From Sulfurihydrogenibium sp. YO3AOP1 (GTDB lineage Bacteria; Aquificota; Aquificia; Aquificales; Hydrogenothermaceae): DNA of 64,000 nt. The stretch is taken from positions 951,501 through 1,015,500 of the forward strand of contig NC_010730.1 of NCBI RefSeq assembly GCF_000020325.1, written 5' to 3'. The notes below the pieces were generated by a model, which searched no databases, was not told the DNA's origin, and was given only the letters and a program-made list of their open reading frames with translations. The position numbers and the translations under genes were made by a program. This document shows positions 26,774 to 35,709 of the stretch, piece after piece (position 1 is the stretch's first letter; each line of letters opens with the position of its first letter).

Positions 26774-28070
26774 CTTGAGACTTGTCAATAATTTTGTGTC
26801 TGGACTGAAAACTTTTTATTAAACAATTGTAAAATTTCATAAGAAGCTCCTTTAAAAGCAGGTATAGGTTTTTTCCATTTTCCATTCTTTAAATTATCTC
26901 TCTGTATAAGCAGATTTATCTCAAGAATGTCTACAGATTGAAAATATCCGCCTAAATTTATTCTTACTTTCTCTATCATGCTATTAACACTTTCAACTGG
27001 ATTTGTTGTGTATATGTGCTTTCTTAGATTTTCTGGATATTTTAAAAAACATAAGTATCTCTCTTTGTTAGATTGAATATGTTTTATAAAGCTTGGATAT
27101 TTAGATTTAAATCTACTACATAAATCATCTAATTTTTCTAATCCATCTTCATAATCTAAGCTGTTTTCTTTTATGTTTTTTAATTCTTTGTTAAATACTT
27201 GTGAATCTTCTTTATCCATCTGATTTCTAACGTTTCTTTGTAAATGGACTAAACATAGCTGATGGTCTGTATAAGGAAACAGTGTTTCTATGGCTTTTGA
27301 TATTCCAGGAAAATCATCACTTACTATAAGCATTATCCTTTTTAGTCCTCTATCTATTAAATCATTGAATACTTTTATCCAGTCTGCTTTGTTTTCACTA
27401 CTGAAAAATGTGTAAAATCCAAATATATCTTTATTTCCTTGTAAATCTATTCCAAGAACTACATAGACAGAAGCTTTTCTGATTTTGTTTTTCTCTTTTA
27501 TATCACAGTGGTATGCATCTATATACAGTACAAATGCATCCGATGGAAGCTCTCTTGTTTTAAAGCCACTCAAGTCTTTCTATAAGCTGTTTTTTGATTG
27601 CATCCATATGTTGTTTTGAGTAGTTTAAGCCCAAGCTTTTTAATGTAGAATCTATCTTGCTTTCTGAGTATCCATTGGATACCAAACTCATAAGAAGGTC
27701 TATATAATCTTCATCAACTCTTTTGTAAGGGTCAGGTAATATTTGTGGTCTAAATTTACCCTTTCTATCTCTTGGAACATTTATGTTAAGCTTGAAAGAA
27801 CCAGTATTTAGGCTTCTTTCATAATACCCGTTTGCTTTGTTATCATCGTCATTTTCAAGAAGAAATTTCTTTCTTGGTTCATAATCAGTTCCACAACAGA
27901 TTCTAAAAGTTTTCTTATACCTATCTTTTCTTGAGTTGTTATACCGTTTGGGAAAAGTTCTTTTACTAATTCTTCGGTAGATCTGTCTAATATTTTTTCA
28001 AAGTATTCTTTCTTATCCATTACTATTCCTCCTTATAATTTTATTTAGACACAACATTATTTTAACTCCC
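26774..28070 (-). mobile_element. IS256-family element, copy B
   Basis: This copy has the same ends as copy A, in opposite orientation. Its left flank is the rve-type IS and its right flank an IS110 3' fragment, so the two sides come from different parents. Recombination between IS256 copies is the simplest explanation. Confidence 0.85.
26785..28020 (-). pseudogene. IS256 transposase, copy B (longest C-terminal ORF)
   Basis: The C-terminal 262 residues are open from SGFKTRELPSDAF through VLYIDAYHCDIKEK, LIVSDDFPGISKAIETLFP and KYPENLRKHIYTTNPVES to the end, so the A-run error of copies A and C is absent here. The N-terminal part is broken after ERNFFL by a missing base, and the RLE-W-L-stop frame change is present near 27570. 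No full-length protein can be read without frameshifting. Confidence 0.88.
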
Positions 28071-28410
28071 GTATAGGAAATTTTGAAAGACTTAAGAGTG
28101 TAAAAGATGCATCAAGTTTTATAGGAATCAATCCAAGTCCATATGAAAGTGCAGCATGTGTAAAGAAAAGTGGTTCAATAAAAAAGATGGGAAATCCATA
28201 TGCAAGGAAAATATTATACATGGCAGCATTATCAGCAATAAGGTTTAATAAATACTGTAAGGAATTATATGAAAGATTAGTAAGTAAAGGTAAGGCTAAA
28301 AAGTTAGCATTAGTAGCTGTAGCACATAAGTTATTAAGGCAGGCATATGGTGTATTAAAGAATAAAAGACCATTTGATGAAAATTTTTGTACTTGACATT
28401 TAACATAGAA
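28071..28410 (+). mobile_element. IS110-family 3' fragment, inserted in a MITE module
   Basis: It starts directly after the IS256 terminus with GTATAGGAAATTTTGAAAG and ends TTAACATAGAA beside CATTCTGAGCGAAGCG. It encodes the last ~110 residues of an IS110 transposase (28071-28396: FKRVK-like start, GINPSPYESAACVKKSGS, MGNPYARKILYMAALSA, ...FDENFCT). The sequence differs from the other copy at several sites, so it is a separate copy. Its 3' end abuts the same module base as the first copy. Confidence 0.82.
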
Positions 28411-28545
28411 CATTCTGAGCGAAGCGAAGAATCTCCTTTTTTCTCTTTATTTTTCAACTGTCATAAAAATAAAGAGATCCTTTAGCTTTGAAGCCTCGAG
28501 ATGGCAAGGAAAGGTAAACTTACAAAACCCTTGAAACATCTTTAA
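28411..28545. repeat. family-2 MITE fragment beside IS110
   Basis: It opens inside the module (CATTCTGAGCGAAGCGAAG), continues with GAGATCCTTTAGC and GCCTCGAGATGGCA, and ends near AAACTTACAAAACCCTTGAA, the family-2 terminus. The remaining bases to the nadA stop hold nothing recognisable. Confidence 0.72.
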
Positions 28546-28564
28546 TTTTCGCAATTCATCTCAC

Positions 28565-29491
28565 TTAAGCTACTGCCAACATTCTTTCAAGAGGAATAAC
28601 AGCTTTCTGTATGATTTCCGATGGTAGAATAATTTCGTTTGTTTCTTTTTCAAGAACTTCTAAGACTTTATCAAGTGTATTCTTTTTCATATCGCAACAG
28701 TGAACCGTTCCACAATAATCAGCAGACTGAGGGAATACATAATTTTTGTTTGGATTTTTCTTTTTAAGTGCGTGTAGTATTCCGACTTCTGTACCAATTA
28801 TAACAGTGTCAGCATCGCAAGTTGTTGCATATTCTATAATTTGTGTTGTGCTACCTACAAAGTCAGCAATTTCTACTGTATCCGTATTACACTCTGGATG
28901 AACAGCAATTTTTGCCTCCGGATATCTTTGTTTTAATTCAAGTAATGTTTCTTTTGATAAATTAAAATGTGGAGGGCAAAATCCTTTCCATAAAATAAAC
29001 TCTTTTTCCGGTACTTGTCTTGCAATATAACTTCCGAGAAATTGGTCAGGAACAAAGATTATTTTTTTCGCATCAAGAGATTTTACAACTTTAACAGCAT
29101 TTCTTGAGGTTACGATAACGTCAGAAACTGTTTTTACATCAGCGTTTGTATTTATATAAGACACTACAACAGCATCCGGATGCTCTTGTTTTAATTTTTT
29201 AACGCCTTCTAAGGTTGCCATGTCTGCCATAGGACAGCCACTTTCTGGATTTGGATGTAAAACTTTTTTAGTCGGATTTAGTATTTTTGCGGTCTCTGCC
29301 ATGAATCTAACACCGCAGAAAACAATAATATCAGCATCTGATTTTTGAGCTATTCTTGATAATTCTAAGGAATCACCGATAAAATCAGCTATATCTTGTA
29401 TCTCCGGTCTTTGATAATAATGAGCAAGGATTATTGCGTTTTTTTCTTTTCTAAGTTTATTTATTTTTTCAATGAGTTCGTTATTGTTCAC
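28565..29491 (-). CDS. nadA: quinolinate synthase NadA
   Basis: NadA condenses iminoaspartate with dihydroxyacetone phosphate to quinolinate on the route to NAD; it holds an oxygen-sensitive 4Fe-4S cluster. GTG at 29491 is chosen because AAGGAGG lies eight bases upstream; the 308-residue length then fits the family. Landmarks are AIILAHYYQRPEIQDIADF, FCGVRFMAETAKIL, HPNPESGCPMADMA, HPECNTDTVEIAD and the CGTVHCCDMKKNTL block. Conserved Cys residues in these segments include the cluster ligands. It stands alone between the IS island and a rhodanese gene. Confidence 0.96.
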   Translation of the reverse strand: MNNNELIEKINKLRKEKNAIILAHYYQRPEIQDIADFIGDSLELSRIAQKSDADIIVFCGVRFMAETAKILNPTKKVLHPNPESGCPMADMATLEGVKKLKQEHPDAVVVSYINTNADVKTVSDVIVTSRNAVKVVKSLDAKKIIFVPDQFLGSYIARQVPEKEFILWKGFCPPHFNLSKETLLELKQRYPEAKIAVHPECNTDTVEIADFVGSTTQIIEYATTCDADTVIIGTEVGILHALKKKNPNKNYVFPQSADYCGTVHCCDMKKNTLDKVLEVLEKETNEIILPSEIIQKAVIPLERMLAVA

Positions 29492-29612
29492 AAACAAACC
29501 TCCTTGTTGTTTATAAAAAATCAAACAGTGTTATAAAATTGCATAATAATTTAAGCTAAAAGTAAAAAATTTTCAAGCACTATCGCTAATATTATACGAT
29601 AGATGACATCTA

Positions 29613-30536
29613 TCACCTTCTGTATTTTTCTGCTTCTAATGGTAAGCTTTCATCATTACCCCATTCATACCAGCTTCCTGTATAGATTTTTAGATTTTTA
29701 GCTCCTAAATATTTAAGGGGGATAAAGACGAATGAAGACCTATTGCCAATGGTACAGTAAAGAATGATTTTTTTATTTAAATCTAAGTTTATCTTCTTTA
29801 TATCCTTTTCAAGAATTTCTATAGGCTTGTAGGTTGAACCTTTACCCTCAAACCATCTCCAATAGACAAACTTAGCCCCCGGTATATGACCAGACCTTTT
29901 AATCTCATTCATTTCCTGTCTTCCTGTAAATTCTAAAAATGTTCTTGTATCTACCAAGATTGTGTTGTCATCAACCCCGTTAATATAGTTCTTTACATAT
30001 TGCAATACTTCTTCTTTTGAAGCTACAACTTCATACCTTGGCTTTGCAGTGTATTTAGCTTTTTTCTTGATTGCATCATCTTGATTTGAGATAGGCAGAT
30101 TCTCTTTTTTCCAGTTTTCAAGACCACCATCAAGAATTAAAAGTTTGTTTTCATCATGACCCATGCTGTAAAGCAAAAACCACATGTAAGATGCTTTATT
30201 TGGAAGATTTTTTGAGTAGTAGATTATAACTTTATCATTGTTGCTAATCCCATTTTCAGAAAACAGCTTTTCAGCAGTTTTTGGACAAAGTGGTAAGTAT
30301 TTACACTTTTGCTTTTCATTATTTTTTATTGCTACATCTTGAACTGCCAAAACATCAATATTGACTGAACCGGGAATATGTTCATTCATGTAGGTTTGAT
30401 TATCTTCTGTATCTATAAATACTGTGTTTTTATCATTTAGTAGTTTGTAGGCATCTTGTGGAGAGATTAAAGGAAGTCTGTTTTGTGCGTAAGAAAAGCT
30501 AAAAACTAACAAAATCATATATACTATTTTTAACAT
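29613..30536 (-). CDS. exported tandem-rhodanese sulfurtransferase
   Basis: The ATG at 30536 is chosen because AGGAG lies upstream and gives a clean signal peptide (MLKIVYMILLVFSFSYAQ). Two rhodanese domains follow. The first (about 25-145) lacks the active-site Cys: its loop reads IIYYSKNLPNKASY. The second (about 170-300) has YCTIGNRSSFVF, so the Cys loop is intact. This is the normal pattern for thiosulfate or mercaptopyruvate sulfurtransferases. It probably acts in the periplasm and fits a sulfur-oxidising lifestyle. Confidence 0.9.
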   Translation of the reverse strand: MLKIVYMILLVFSFSYAQNRLPLISPQDAYKLLNDKNTVFIDTEDNQTYMNEHIPGSVNIDVLAVQDVAIKNNEKQKCKYLPLCPKTAEKLFSENGISNNDKVIIYYSKNLPNKASYMWFLLYSMGHDENKLLILDGGLENWKKENLPISNQDDAIKKKAKYTAKPRYEVVASKEEVLQYVKNYINGVDDNTILVDTRTFLEFTGRQEMNEIKRSGHIPGAKFVYWRWFEGKGSTYKPIEILEKDIKKINLDLNKKIILYCTIGNRSSFVFIPLKYLGAKNLKIYTGSWYEWGNDESLPLEAEKYRR

Positions 30537-30597
30537 CCTGAAACTCCTAAGCAAAATTGTTGACAATAAAATTTAGTTTAAAAGGAACTGTAAAAAC

Positions 30598-31713
30598 ATG
30601 ACTAACATCAAAGATTTAGAAAGTTATATGAAAATTGCTTTAGATTTGGCAAAAATTAGAAAAGGATTAACCCATCCTAACCCAACCGTTGGAGCTGTTA
30701 TTGTAAAAGATGGAAAAATAATAGGTAAAGGCTATCATACCAAAGCAGGCATGCCCCATGCAGAAAGAGAAGCAATAAAAGACGCAAAAGAAAAAGGATA
30801 TGATTTAAAAGGTTCTACTATGTTTGTAACCCTTGAACCATGCTGTCATTATGGAAGGACGCCCCCCTGCACAAACGCAATCATTGAAGAGGGTATCTCA
30901 GAGATTGTAATCGGAGTATTAGACCAAAATCCGGTAGTAAAAGGTCAAGGAGTAAATATACTAAAATCTCATGGTATTAAAGTAATTACAGGTGTTTTAG
31001 AAAAAGAATGCGAGAAGATAAATGAAGATTTTTTTACATACATAAAAGAAAAAAGACCATTTGTCCATCTAAAAGTAGCTCAAAGCTTTGATGGAAAAAT
31101 AGCCACAAAAACAGGTGATTCTAAATGGATAACATCTGAAAAATCAAGACAATTTGCCCATCAGCTAAGAAAAGAAGCATCAGCCATTCTCGTTGGCACA
31201 AATACAGCTTTAAAAGATAATCCAGCCTTAACAGTTAGACACGTAGAAACAGAAAAACAACCAGTAAGAATTTTGATAGACAAAAGATTAAAAGTCCCGC
31301 CAACTTATAACATTTATAACAATGAAGCTAAAACCATTGTGATAACTTCTAAATTAGCCAGTCAAGAAAATCTTAAAAGATTATCAGAAAAAGAAAATGT
31401 TGAAATTGTGTTTTTAGATTTAGATGAAAATGAGAATTTTAAGATTGATGATATTCTTAAAACGCTATACGCGAGAGAAATAGTTCATCTTTTGGTTGAA
31501 GGTGGTAGAGGAGTAATAACAGACTTAATAAAAGAAAGAAAGTTTGATAAAATCTCAATTTTTACAGCACCTATATTGATAGGTGATGATGGAATCTCTT
31601 GGCTTGGCTATCTTGGAATTGAAAAAATTCAAGACAGCTTAAAGCTCAAGGTTGAAGATTTTAAGGTTTTAGACAAGGATTTTTATTTTGAGTGTTATCC
31701 AGTAAGCTTTTAA
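30598..31713 (+). CDS. ribD: bifunctional riboflavin deaminase/reductase RibD
   Basis: This enzyme does the second and third steps of riboflavin synthesis from GTP. The N-terminal deaminase (about 1-145) has the zinc site HAEREAI and PCCHYGRTPPC. The C-terminal reductase (about 146-371) has LKVAQSFDGKIA, SKWITSEKSR, ILVGTNTALKDNPALTVR and HLLVEGGRGV. The 371-residue length is standard. It is transcribed divergently from the rhodanese gene, with 61 bp between them. Confidence 0.97.
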   Translation: MTNIKDLESYMKIALDLAKIRKGLTHPNPTVGAVIVKDGKIIGKGYHTKAGMPHAEREAIKDAKEKGYDLKGSTMFVTLEPCCHYGRTPPCTNAIIEEGISEIVIGVLDQNPVVKGQGVNILKSHGIKVITGVLEKECEKINEDFFTYIKEKRPFVHLKVAQSFDGKIATKTGDSKWITSEKSRQFAHQLRKEASAILVGTNTALKDNPALTVRHVETEKQPVRILIDKRLKVPPTYNIYNNEAKTIVITSKLASQENLKRLSEKENVEIVFLDLDENENFKIDDILKTLYAREIVHLLVEGGRGVITDLIKERKFDKISIFTAPILIGDDGISWLGYLGIEKIQDSLKLKVEDFKVLDKDFYFECYPVSF

Positions 31714-31729
31714 TGATTGATGAATGATA

Positions 31730-31925
31730 GGTTTAAGATTTTGAAATACTAACTTTTACTTGACCGTTTGACCACTGTCTATTCTTTGCTAATTTTAGAA
31801 AGTTTCAACTTCTCATAGACAAAACGGAAATGTGACGGGTGATGAGGGATGTGTGATGTGTAGAAAAACTTTATCAACGTATTATCTCTAACTTCTCACT
31901 ATCTCACCTACTCACTTTCTCACTC
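31730..31925. repeat. GTGA-rich repeat region at the ribD/pdxA junction
   Basis: The gap between the convergent ribD and pdxA holds GTGACGGGTGATGAGGGATG and GTGATGTGTAG (about 31834-31862), then an octamer array in the TTACTCAC orientation (about 31889-31925). The latter overlaps the last codons of pdxA. No terminator or gene is evident. Confidence 0.7.
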
Positions 31926-32880
31926 TCTTCAACAAAATAGCCAGCTCAACAGCTTCTATTGTAGATGATGGGTCTGCTATGTTTTTGCCTGCAATATCAT
32001 AACCTGTTCCATGGTCAGGAGATGTTCTTATAAAAGGAAGTCCAAGAGTTATATTTACAGCTTTTCTAAAACAAAGAAGTTTTAAAGGAATCAGTCCTTG
32101 GTCGTGATACATTGCAACATAAATATCAAAATCTTTGTATCTATTAAACGCAGTATCGGGAGATAACGGGTCTGTTATCTCAATACCATCTTCTCTCAAT
32201 GTTTTTACAGCCGGAAGAATTATATTTTGCTCTTCATTGCCTATATTTCCATTGTCAGATGCATGGGGATTTAGCCCAAGAATTGCAATTTTTGGCTTAG
32301 AAATGCCAAACTTTTCTTTAAACTCTCTGTTTATAAGTCTTACTTTTGAAATTATCTTTTCCTTGGTAATTTGACTTGGAACATCTTTTAGTGGAATATG
32401 GGTTGTAATGAGGGCTACTTTTAACTTTTTACACATTAAGACCATTGCATACTCTTTAGCACCGCTTACTTCTGCTAAATAATCTGTGTGTCCTGCATAA
32501 GGAAAACCACTTTCCATAATCCATTGCTTGGAAATAGGAAGAGTAATCAAAGCATCTGCTTTCTTTTCTAAAACATCTTTAACTGCATTTTCAAGATAAA
32601 CAACAGAAGCTTTTCCGGTTTCTTTAGAAGAGCTTCCAAATTCAACATCTAAATCATAAAGATTTATAAGATATATTCCGGATTTTACAACGTCATTTAT
32701 AGATTTTATCTCTTTTATGTTTAAATCTACGCCTGTTAGTTTTTTTGCCTTTTCTAAAGCTTTTTTTGAGCCGTAGATGACATATGAAATGTTTCTTTTT
32801 GGAAGTTTATTTAAAGCTTTAAGAAGAATTTCTGAATTTATTCCTGATGGGTCACCAAGAGTGATAGCAAGTTTTACCAA
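31912..32880 (-). CDS. pdxA: 4-hydroxythreonine-4-phosphate dehydrogenase PdxA
   Basis: PdxA makes the aminoketone used by PdxJ for pyridoxine phosphate. Landmarks are [42 protein letters not shown], metal ligands in TTHIPLKDV and [14 protein letters not shown], and [18 protein letters not shown] start overlapping the dsrH-like stop is used. The final codons (AGA GTG AGA AAG TGA) are made of the octamer repeat. It closes an operon of sulfur-relay genes, an unusual partnership. Confidence 0.95.
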   Translation of the reverse strand: MVKLAITLGDPSGINSEILLKALNKLPKRNISYVIYGSKKALEKAKKLTGVDLNIKEIKSINDVVKSGIYLINLYDLDVEFGSSSKETGKASVVYLENAVKDVLEKKADALITLPISKQWIMESGFPYAGHTDYLAEVSGAKEYAMVLMCKKLKVALITTHIPLKDVPSQITKEKIISKVRLINREFKEKFGISKPKIAILGLNPHASDNGNIGNEEQNIILPAVKTLREDGIEITDPLSPDTAFNRYKDFDIYVAMYHDQGLIPLKLLCFRKAVNITLGLPFIRTSPDHGTGYDIAGKNIADPSSTIEAVELAILLKRVRK

Positions 32881-33116
32881 ACAACCACCTTGTTTGATTT
32901 TTCTATGAGATTTAATATCTCTTCATAATCAAGGAGTTTACTTTCTTGAATCTTAATTCCTCTTGCTATTACATCTTCTTTGCAAGCATACCAATTATCA
33001 ATGGAAGGTTGTCTAAGAACGCCATCTTGGATTAAGATTAAAACGTCATTATCTCCGATAATGTCTAAGATTGGAAAATCTGCAGGTTTTTTTATTAAGA
33101 ATACTGTATCTACCAT
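32874..33116 (-). CDS. TusB/DsrH-like sulfur-relay protein
   Basis: This 80-residue protein has the DsrE-superfamily fold and the DsrH-like strand [14 protein letters not shown] Cys (WYACKED) stands near the position used for persulfide transfer in TusB/DsrH. It overlaps both neighbours by seven bases. With the next two genes it probably forms a DsrEFH/TusBCD-like complex. Identity to known DsrH is low, so the name denotes the family only. Confidence 0.78.
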   Translation of the reverse strand: MVDTVFLIKKPADFPILDIIGDNDVLILIQDGVLRQPSIDNWYACKEDVIARGIKIQESKLLDYEEILNLIEKSNKVVVW

Positions 33117-33463
33117 GTTAGCACTACCTCTGCAGATTTAAGAATTTGACAAATCTCATCTTTTGTTTTTATCTGTATTTCTACAGGAAATTCTTTTAGC
33201 TTTATGATTCCTCTTTCGCTTAAAGACTCTTTTTCAGCTATGATGGTTGCATTTAGCATGCCAAGAGCTTCTATAGATTTATCAGAAGAGGGAACGCCAA
33301 TCATTTCTGACTTCCAATCTGTCAGAGCAAACACGCCATCTTTTATGAAGATTACATAAACTTTATGGTCCATAGCCATTCCGACAGCTTGCCTTAACGC
33401 CTCAAAAGTTTTCCAACTAAACGGGTTTGATTTTATCAAGCTTACAGCTTTTTTCTTTGCCAT
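33110..33463 (-). CDS. DsrF/TusC-like sulfur-relay protein
   Basis: This 117-residue DsrE-superfamily protein has SNPFSWKTFEALRQAVGMAM and VYVIFIKDGVFALTDWKSE, the motif layout of TusC/DsrF. It has one Cys near the C-terminus (DEICQILKSA). It is encoded nine bases after the dsrE-like gene and overlaps the dsrH-like gene, so the three subunits are likely made together. Confidence 0.82.
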   Translation of the reverse strand: MAKKKAVSLIKSNPFSWKTFEALRQAVGMAMDHKVYVIFIKDGVFALTDWKSEMIGVPSSDKSIEALGMLNATIIAEKESLSERGIIKLKEFPVEIQIKTKDEICQILKSAEVVLTW

Positions 33464-33472
33464 TTTTACATC

Positions 33473-33775
33473 CTAAGATAAGCTTATGACTTTTTCACTT
33501 TCAGAAATGAGCTTAGAAAGTCCATACATACTGCTACTTTCAGCCCAAGATTGTGGCTCAATCTTTCTTTGGTTAGCATTATGGGCACAGTAGTATATCT
33601 TTGCTCCCTCTTCTGCCAACTTTTTAACATCATCGTGAAGTAAACAGTAGGTTCCATTTGCCATAAAAAATATGCTCACTTTATCGTTTCTTTTTAATCC
33701 AGCTCTTGCAAATTTTACTAAGGTATTAAAATCTGCTGAATAAGGATTGCTTGCCATTATTAAAAGTAATTTCAT
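33473..33775 (-). CDS. DsrE/TusD-like sulfur-relay protein
   Basis: This 100-residue protein has LLLIMASNPYSADFNTLVKFARAGL and IFFMANGTYCLLHDDVKKL, then IYYCAHNANQRK. The latter Cys lies where DsrE/TusD carries its active persulfide Cys. The ATG overlaps the tusA stop by four bases. Expected role: accept sulfane sulfur from TusA or hand it on. Confidence 0.85.
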   Translation of the reverse strand: MKLLLIMASNPYSADFNTLVKFARAGLKRNDKVSIFFMANGTYCLLHDDVKKLAEEGAKIYYCAHNANQRKIEPQSWAESSSMYGLSKLISESEKVISLS

Positions 33776-34005
33776 TTTACCTTTCTCACCAATACTTCCC
33801 AGAGGTTTTCACCGATTTGATTTACAGCTAAAACTTCTTGACCTTCCATTTCCATGCTTTTTGGCACATTTTCAACCGATGGCTTGTAATCTAAAATAAC
33901 TCTTAAAACTTGACCTTTATCCATCTGTTCAATAATGAGCTTACTTTTTACAAAGGTAAACGGGCAAACCTCACCTTTTAAGTCAAGTTCTCTATCTATC
34001 TGCAT
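33772..34005 (-). CDS. tusA: TusA-family sulfur carrier
   Basis: This 77-residue protein starts with DRELDLKGEVCPFTFVKSKLIIEQM, the TusA/SirA signature, with the persulfide-carrying Cys in CPxxxxK position. It is encoded 9 bp after the MoeB/ThiF gene. In sulfur oxidisers TusA feeds DsrEFH and heterodisulfide-reductase-type systems; in others it serves tRNA thiolation or molybdopterin. Which applies here cannot be read from the sequence. Confidence 0.92.
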   Translation of the reverse strand: MQIDRELDLKGEVCPFTFVKSKLIIEQMDKGQVLRVILDYKPSVENVPKSMEMEGQEVLAVNQIGENLWEVLVRKVK

Positions 34006-34014
34006 ATCTCACCT

Positions 34015-34833
34015 CTAAAAATGAACTTCACAAGCTTGGTCGTACTCTATAAGCTCTTTTATCGTCGGATTTTCTCCGCATAGATTACACTTTTTATCTT
34101 TTCTTAATTTTACGGTTCTAAACTCTGTTGTTAAAGCATCAAATACCAACAGCTTGCCAACCAAAGGCTCACCAATTCCAAGAATAAGCTTTAATGCTTC
34201 ATTTGCCTGAAGAGTTCCCATGATTCCACCTACTACACCAAGCAAGCCAGCCTCTTGACAACTTGGTACTAAACCCGGTGGTGGTGGCTCAGGAAATAGA
34301 CATCTATAACATGGTGAAGTTTCTTTATTTCTGTAATCAAAGGTTGTAAGCTGACCTTCAAATCTAAGTATTGCAGCAGATACCAAAGGTTTTCCAAGCA
34401 TATAACATGCATCGTTAACCAAAAATCTTGTTGGAAAGTTATCCGAACCATCTAAAACAATATCATAATCTTTTATGATATCTAAAACATTTGATTTATC
34501 AATCTTTTGATTGTAAGGAATTACTTTTACGTCAGGGTTTAATGCCTCTATTGTCATCTTTGCAGATTCTACCTTTGGAATACCGACTCTTGAAGTGTTG
34601 TGTAATATCTGTCTTTGTAAGTTAGAAAAATCTACAACATCAAAATCAACTATTCCGATTGTTCCAACCCCTGCAGCTGCTAAATAGTATAAAGATGGAG
34701 AACCAAGTCCACCGGCACCGATAACAAGCACCTTAGCATCTAAAAGCTTCTTTTGACCTACACCACCAACTTCCGGAAGTATTATATGTCTACTGTATCT
34801 CTTAATCTGCTCTTCTGTAAACTGAAAAGACAT
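34015..34833 (-). CDS. moeB: MoeB/ThiF/HesA-family adenylyltransferase
   Basis: This 272-residue E1-like enzyme adenylates the C-terminus of a sulfur-carrier protein (MoaD or ThiS type). It has the nucleotide loop GAGGLGSPSLYYLAAAGVG, DFDVVDFSNLQRQ, DGSDNFPTRFLVND, two zinc-binding CxxC pairs (CYRC and CNLC) and a Cys in PSCQEAGLLG. It heads the operon moeB-tusA-dsrE-dsrF-dsrH-pdxA. No MoaD/ThiS gene is beside it, so the substrate is uncertain and the symbol is the closest family name. Confidence 0.88.
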   Translation of the reverse strand: MSFQFTEEQIKRYSRHIILPEVGGVGQKKLLDAKVLVIGAGGLGSPSLYYLAAAGVGTIGIVDFDVVDFSNLQRQILHNTSRVGIPKVESAKMTIEALNPDVKVIPYNQKIDKSNVLDIIKDYDIVLDGSDNFPTRFLVNDACYMLGKPLVSAAILRFEGQLTTFDYRNKETSPCYRCLFPEPPPPGLVPSCQEAGLLGVVGGIMGTLQANEALKLILGIGEPLVGKLLVFDALTTEFRTVKLRKDKKCNLCGENPTIKELIEYDQACEVHF

Positions 34834-34918
34834 TTTAGTCTCACCTCTCTAAATTACAATTAAATAATTATACCACTTTTGATATAATTTATTATATCCA
34901 ATATATTGGAGTTATAGT

Positions 34919-35695
34919 ATGATTAACAGCGGTGATCTAAAAACATTTAGTCTCATAGATATACTCCAAATTATCAAAGAAGGCGAAAAGAACTGTATTT
35001 TAGCCATCGAAAATAACGACAATGTATATGGAATATACTTTAAAGGTGGCGATCCGGTCTATGTAAGAAAAGTTAAACGAAGCTTTTTCCTTTACATGGA
35101 TTTAGATTTTGAATCTGTTTTAAAAAGAGACAAAATTTCAAAGCAAGATATTTTTAAAAATTTCGCAGCCTTACTGCCCATAATCTTAAAATTTAAAGAA
35201 GGCAAGTTTTCTATAACATCAGGTTTTATAAAATACTCTGAAGACATAAAGCCATTAATCAATACAGAAAAGCTCATCATTCTCCTTTCAAGAAATTTAA
35301 GCTTAGAAGAAGTAAACAGAAAAATTACAGACCTTGAACTGATTTTTGAAAAAACAGAAAAAGCTCAAGAACTGTCAGAATTAGCAGACCTTAGCAGTCA
35401 AGAAAGAGAAATATTAGTTCTTGTAGATGGAAAAAATAAAGTAAGCGATATTATCGCTAAAATTCATTTTAATAGAATCTTGAAAGATGAAAATATCTTA
35501 AATATAAATGACGAAGAACATGTTAAAAAGCTGTATGAAGACAGCGAGCTGTTAGTAAAAAGAGCATTATATGGATTTTTGGCAAGCGGTATAATAAGAA
35601 AATTAAGAAACATTAAAAAACCAGAATCTATAATAGAAAGAATTCTATCTTATATAGAATCAAAACCTATTAAAGAAAGTTTAAAAGAAATCTAA
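34919..35695 (+). CDS. DUF4388 (PATAN) domain protein
   Basis: This 258-residue protein starts with the DUF4388/PATAN pattern SGDLKTFSLIDILQIIKEGEKNCILAIEN...GIYFKGGDPVYV over about residues 1-110. A helical second half includes LSSQEREILVLVDGKNKVSDI, a winged-helix-like segment often linked to PATAN proteins. PATAN domains occur in regulatory and motility proteins. It is divergent from moeB and 14 bp ahead of proA, but no functional link to proline synthesis is known. Confidence 0.75.
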   Translation: MINSGDLKTFSLIDILQIIKEGEKNCILAIENNDNVYGIYFKGGDPVYVRKVKRSFFLYMDLDFESVLKRDKISKQDIFKNFAALLPIILKFKEGKFSITSGFIKYSEDIKPLINTEKLIILLSRNLSLEEVNRKITDLELIFEKTEKAQELSELADLSSQEREILVLVDGKNKVSDIIAKIHFNRILKDENILNINDEEHVKKLYEDSELLVKRALYGFLASGIIRKLRNIKKPESIIERILSYIESKPIKESLKEI

Positions 35696-35709
35696 AAAGG
35701 AGTAGAAAG

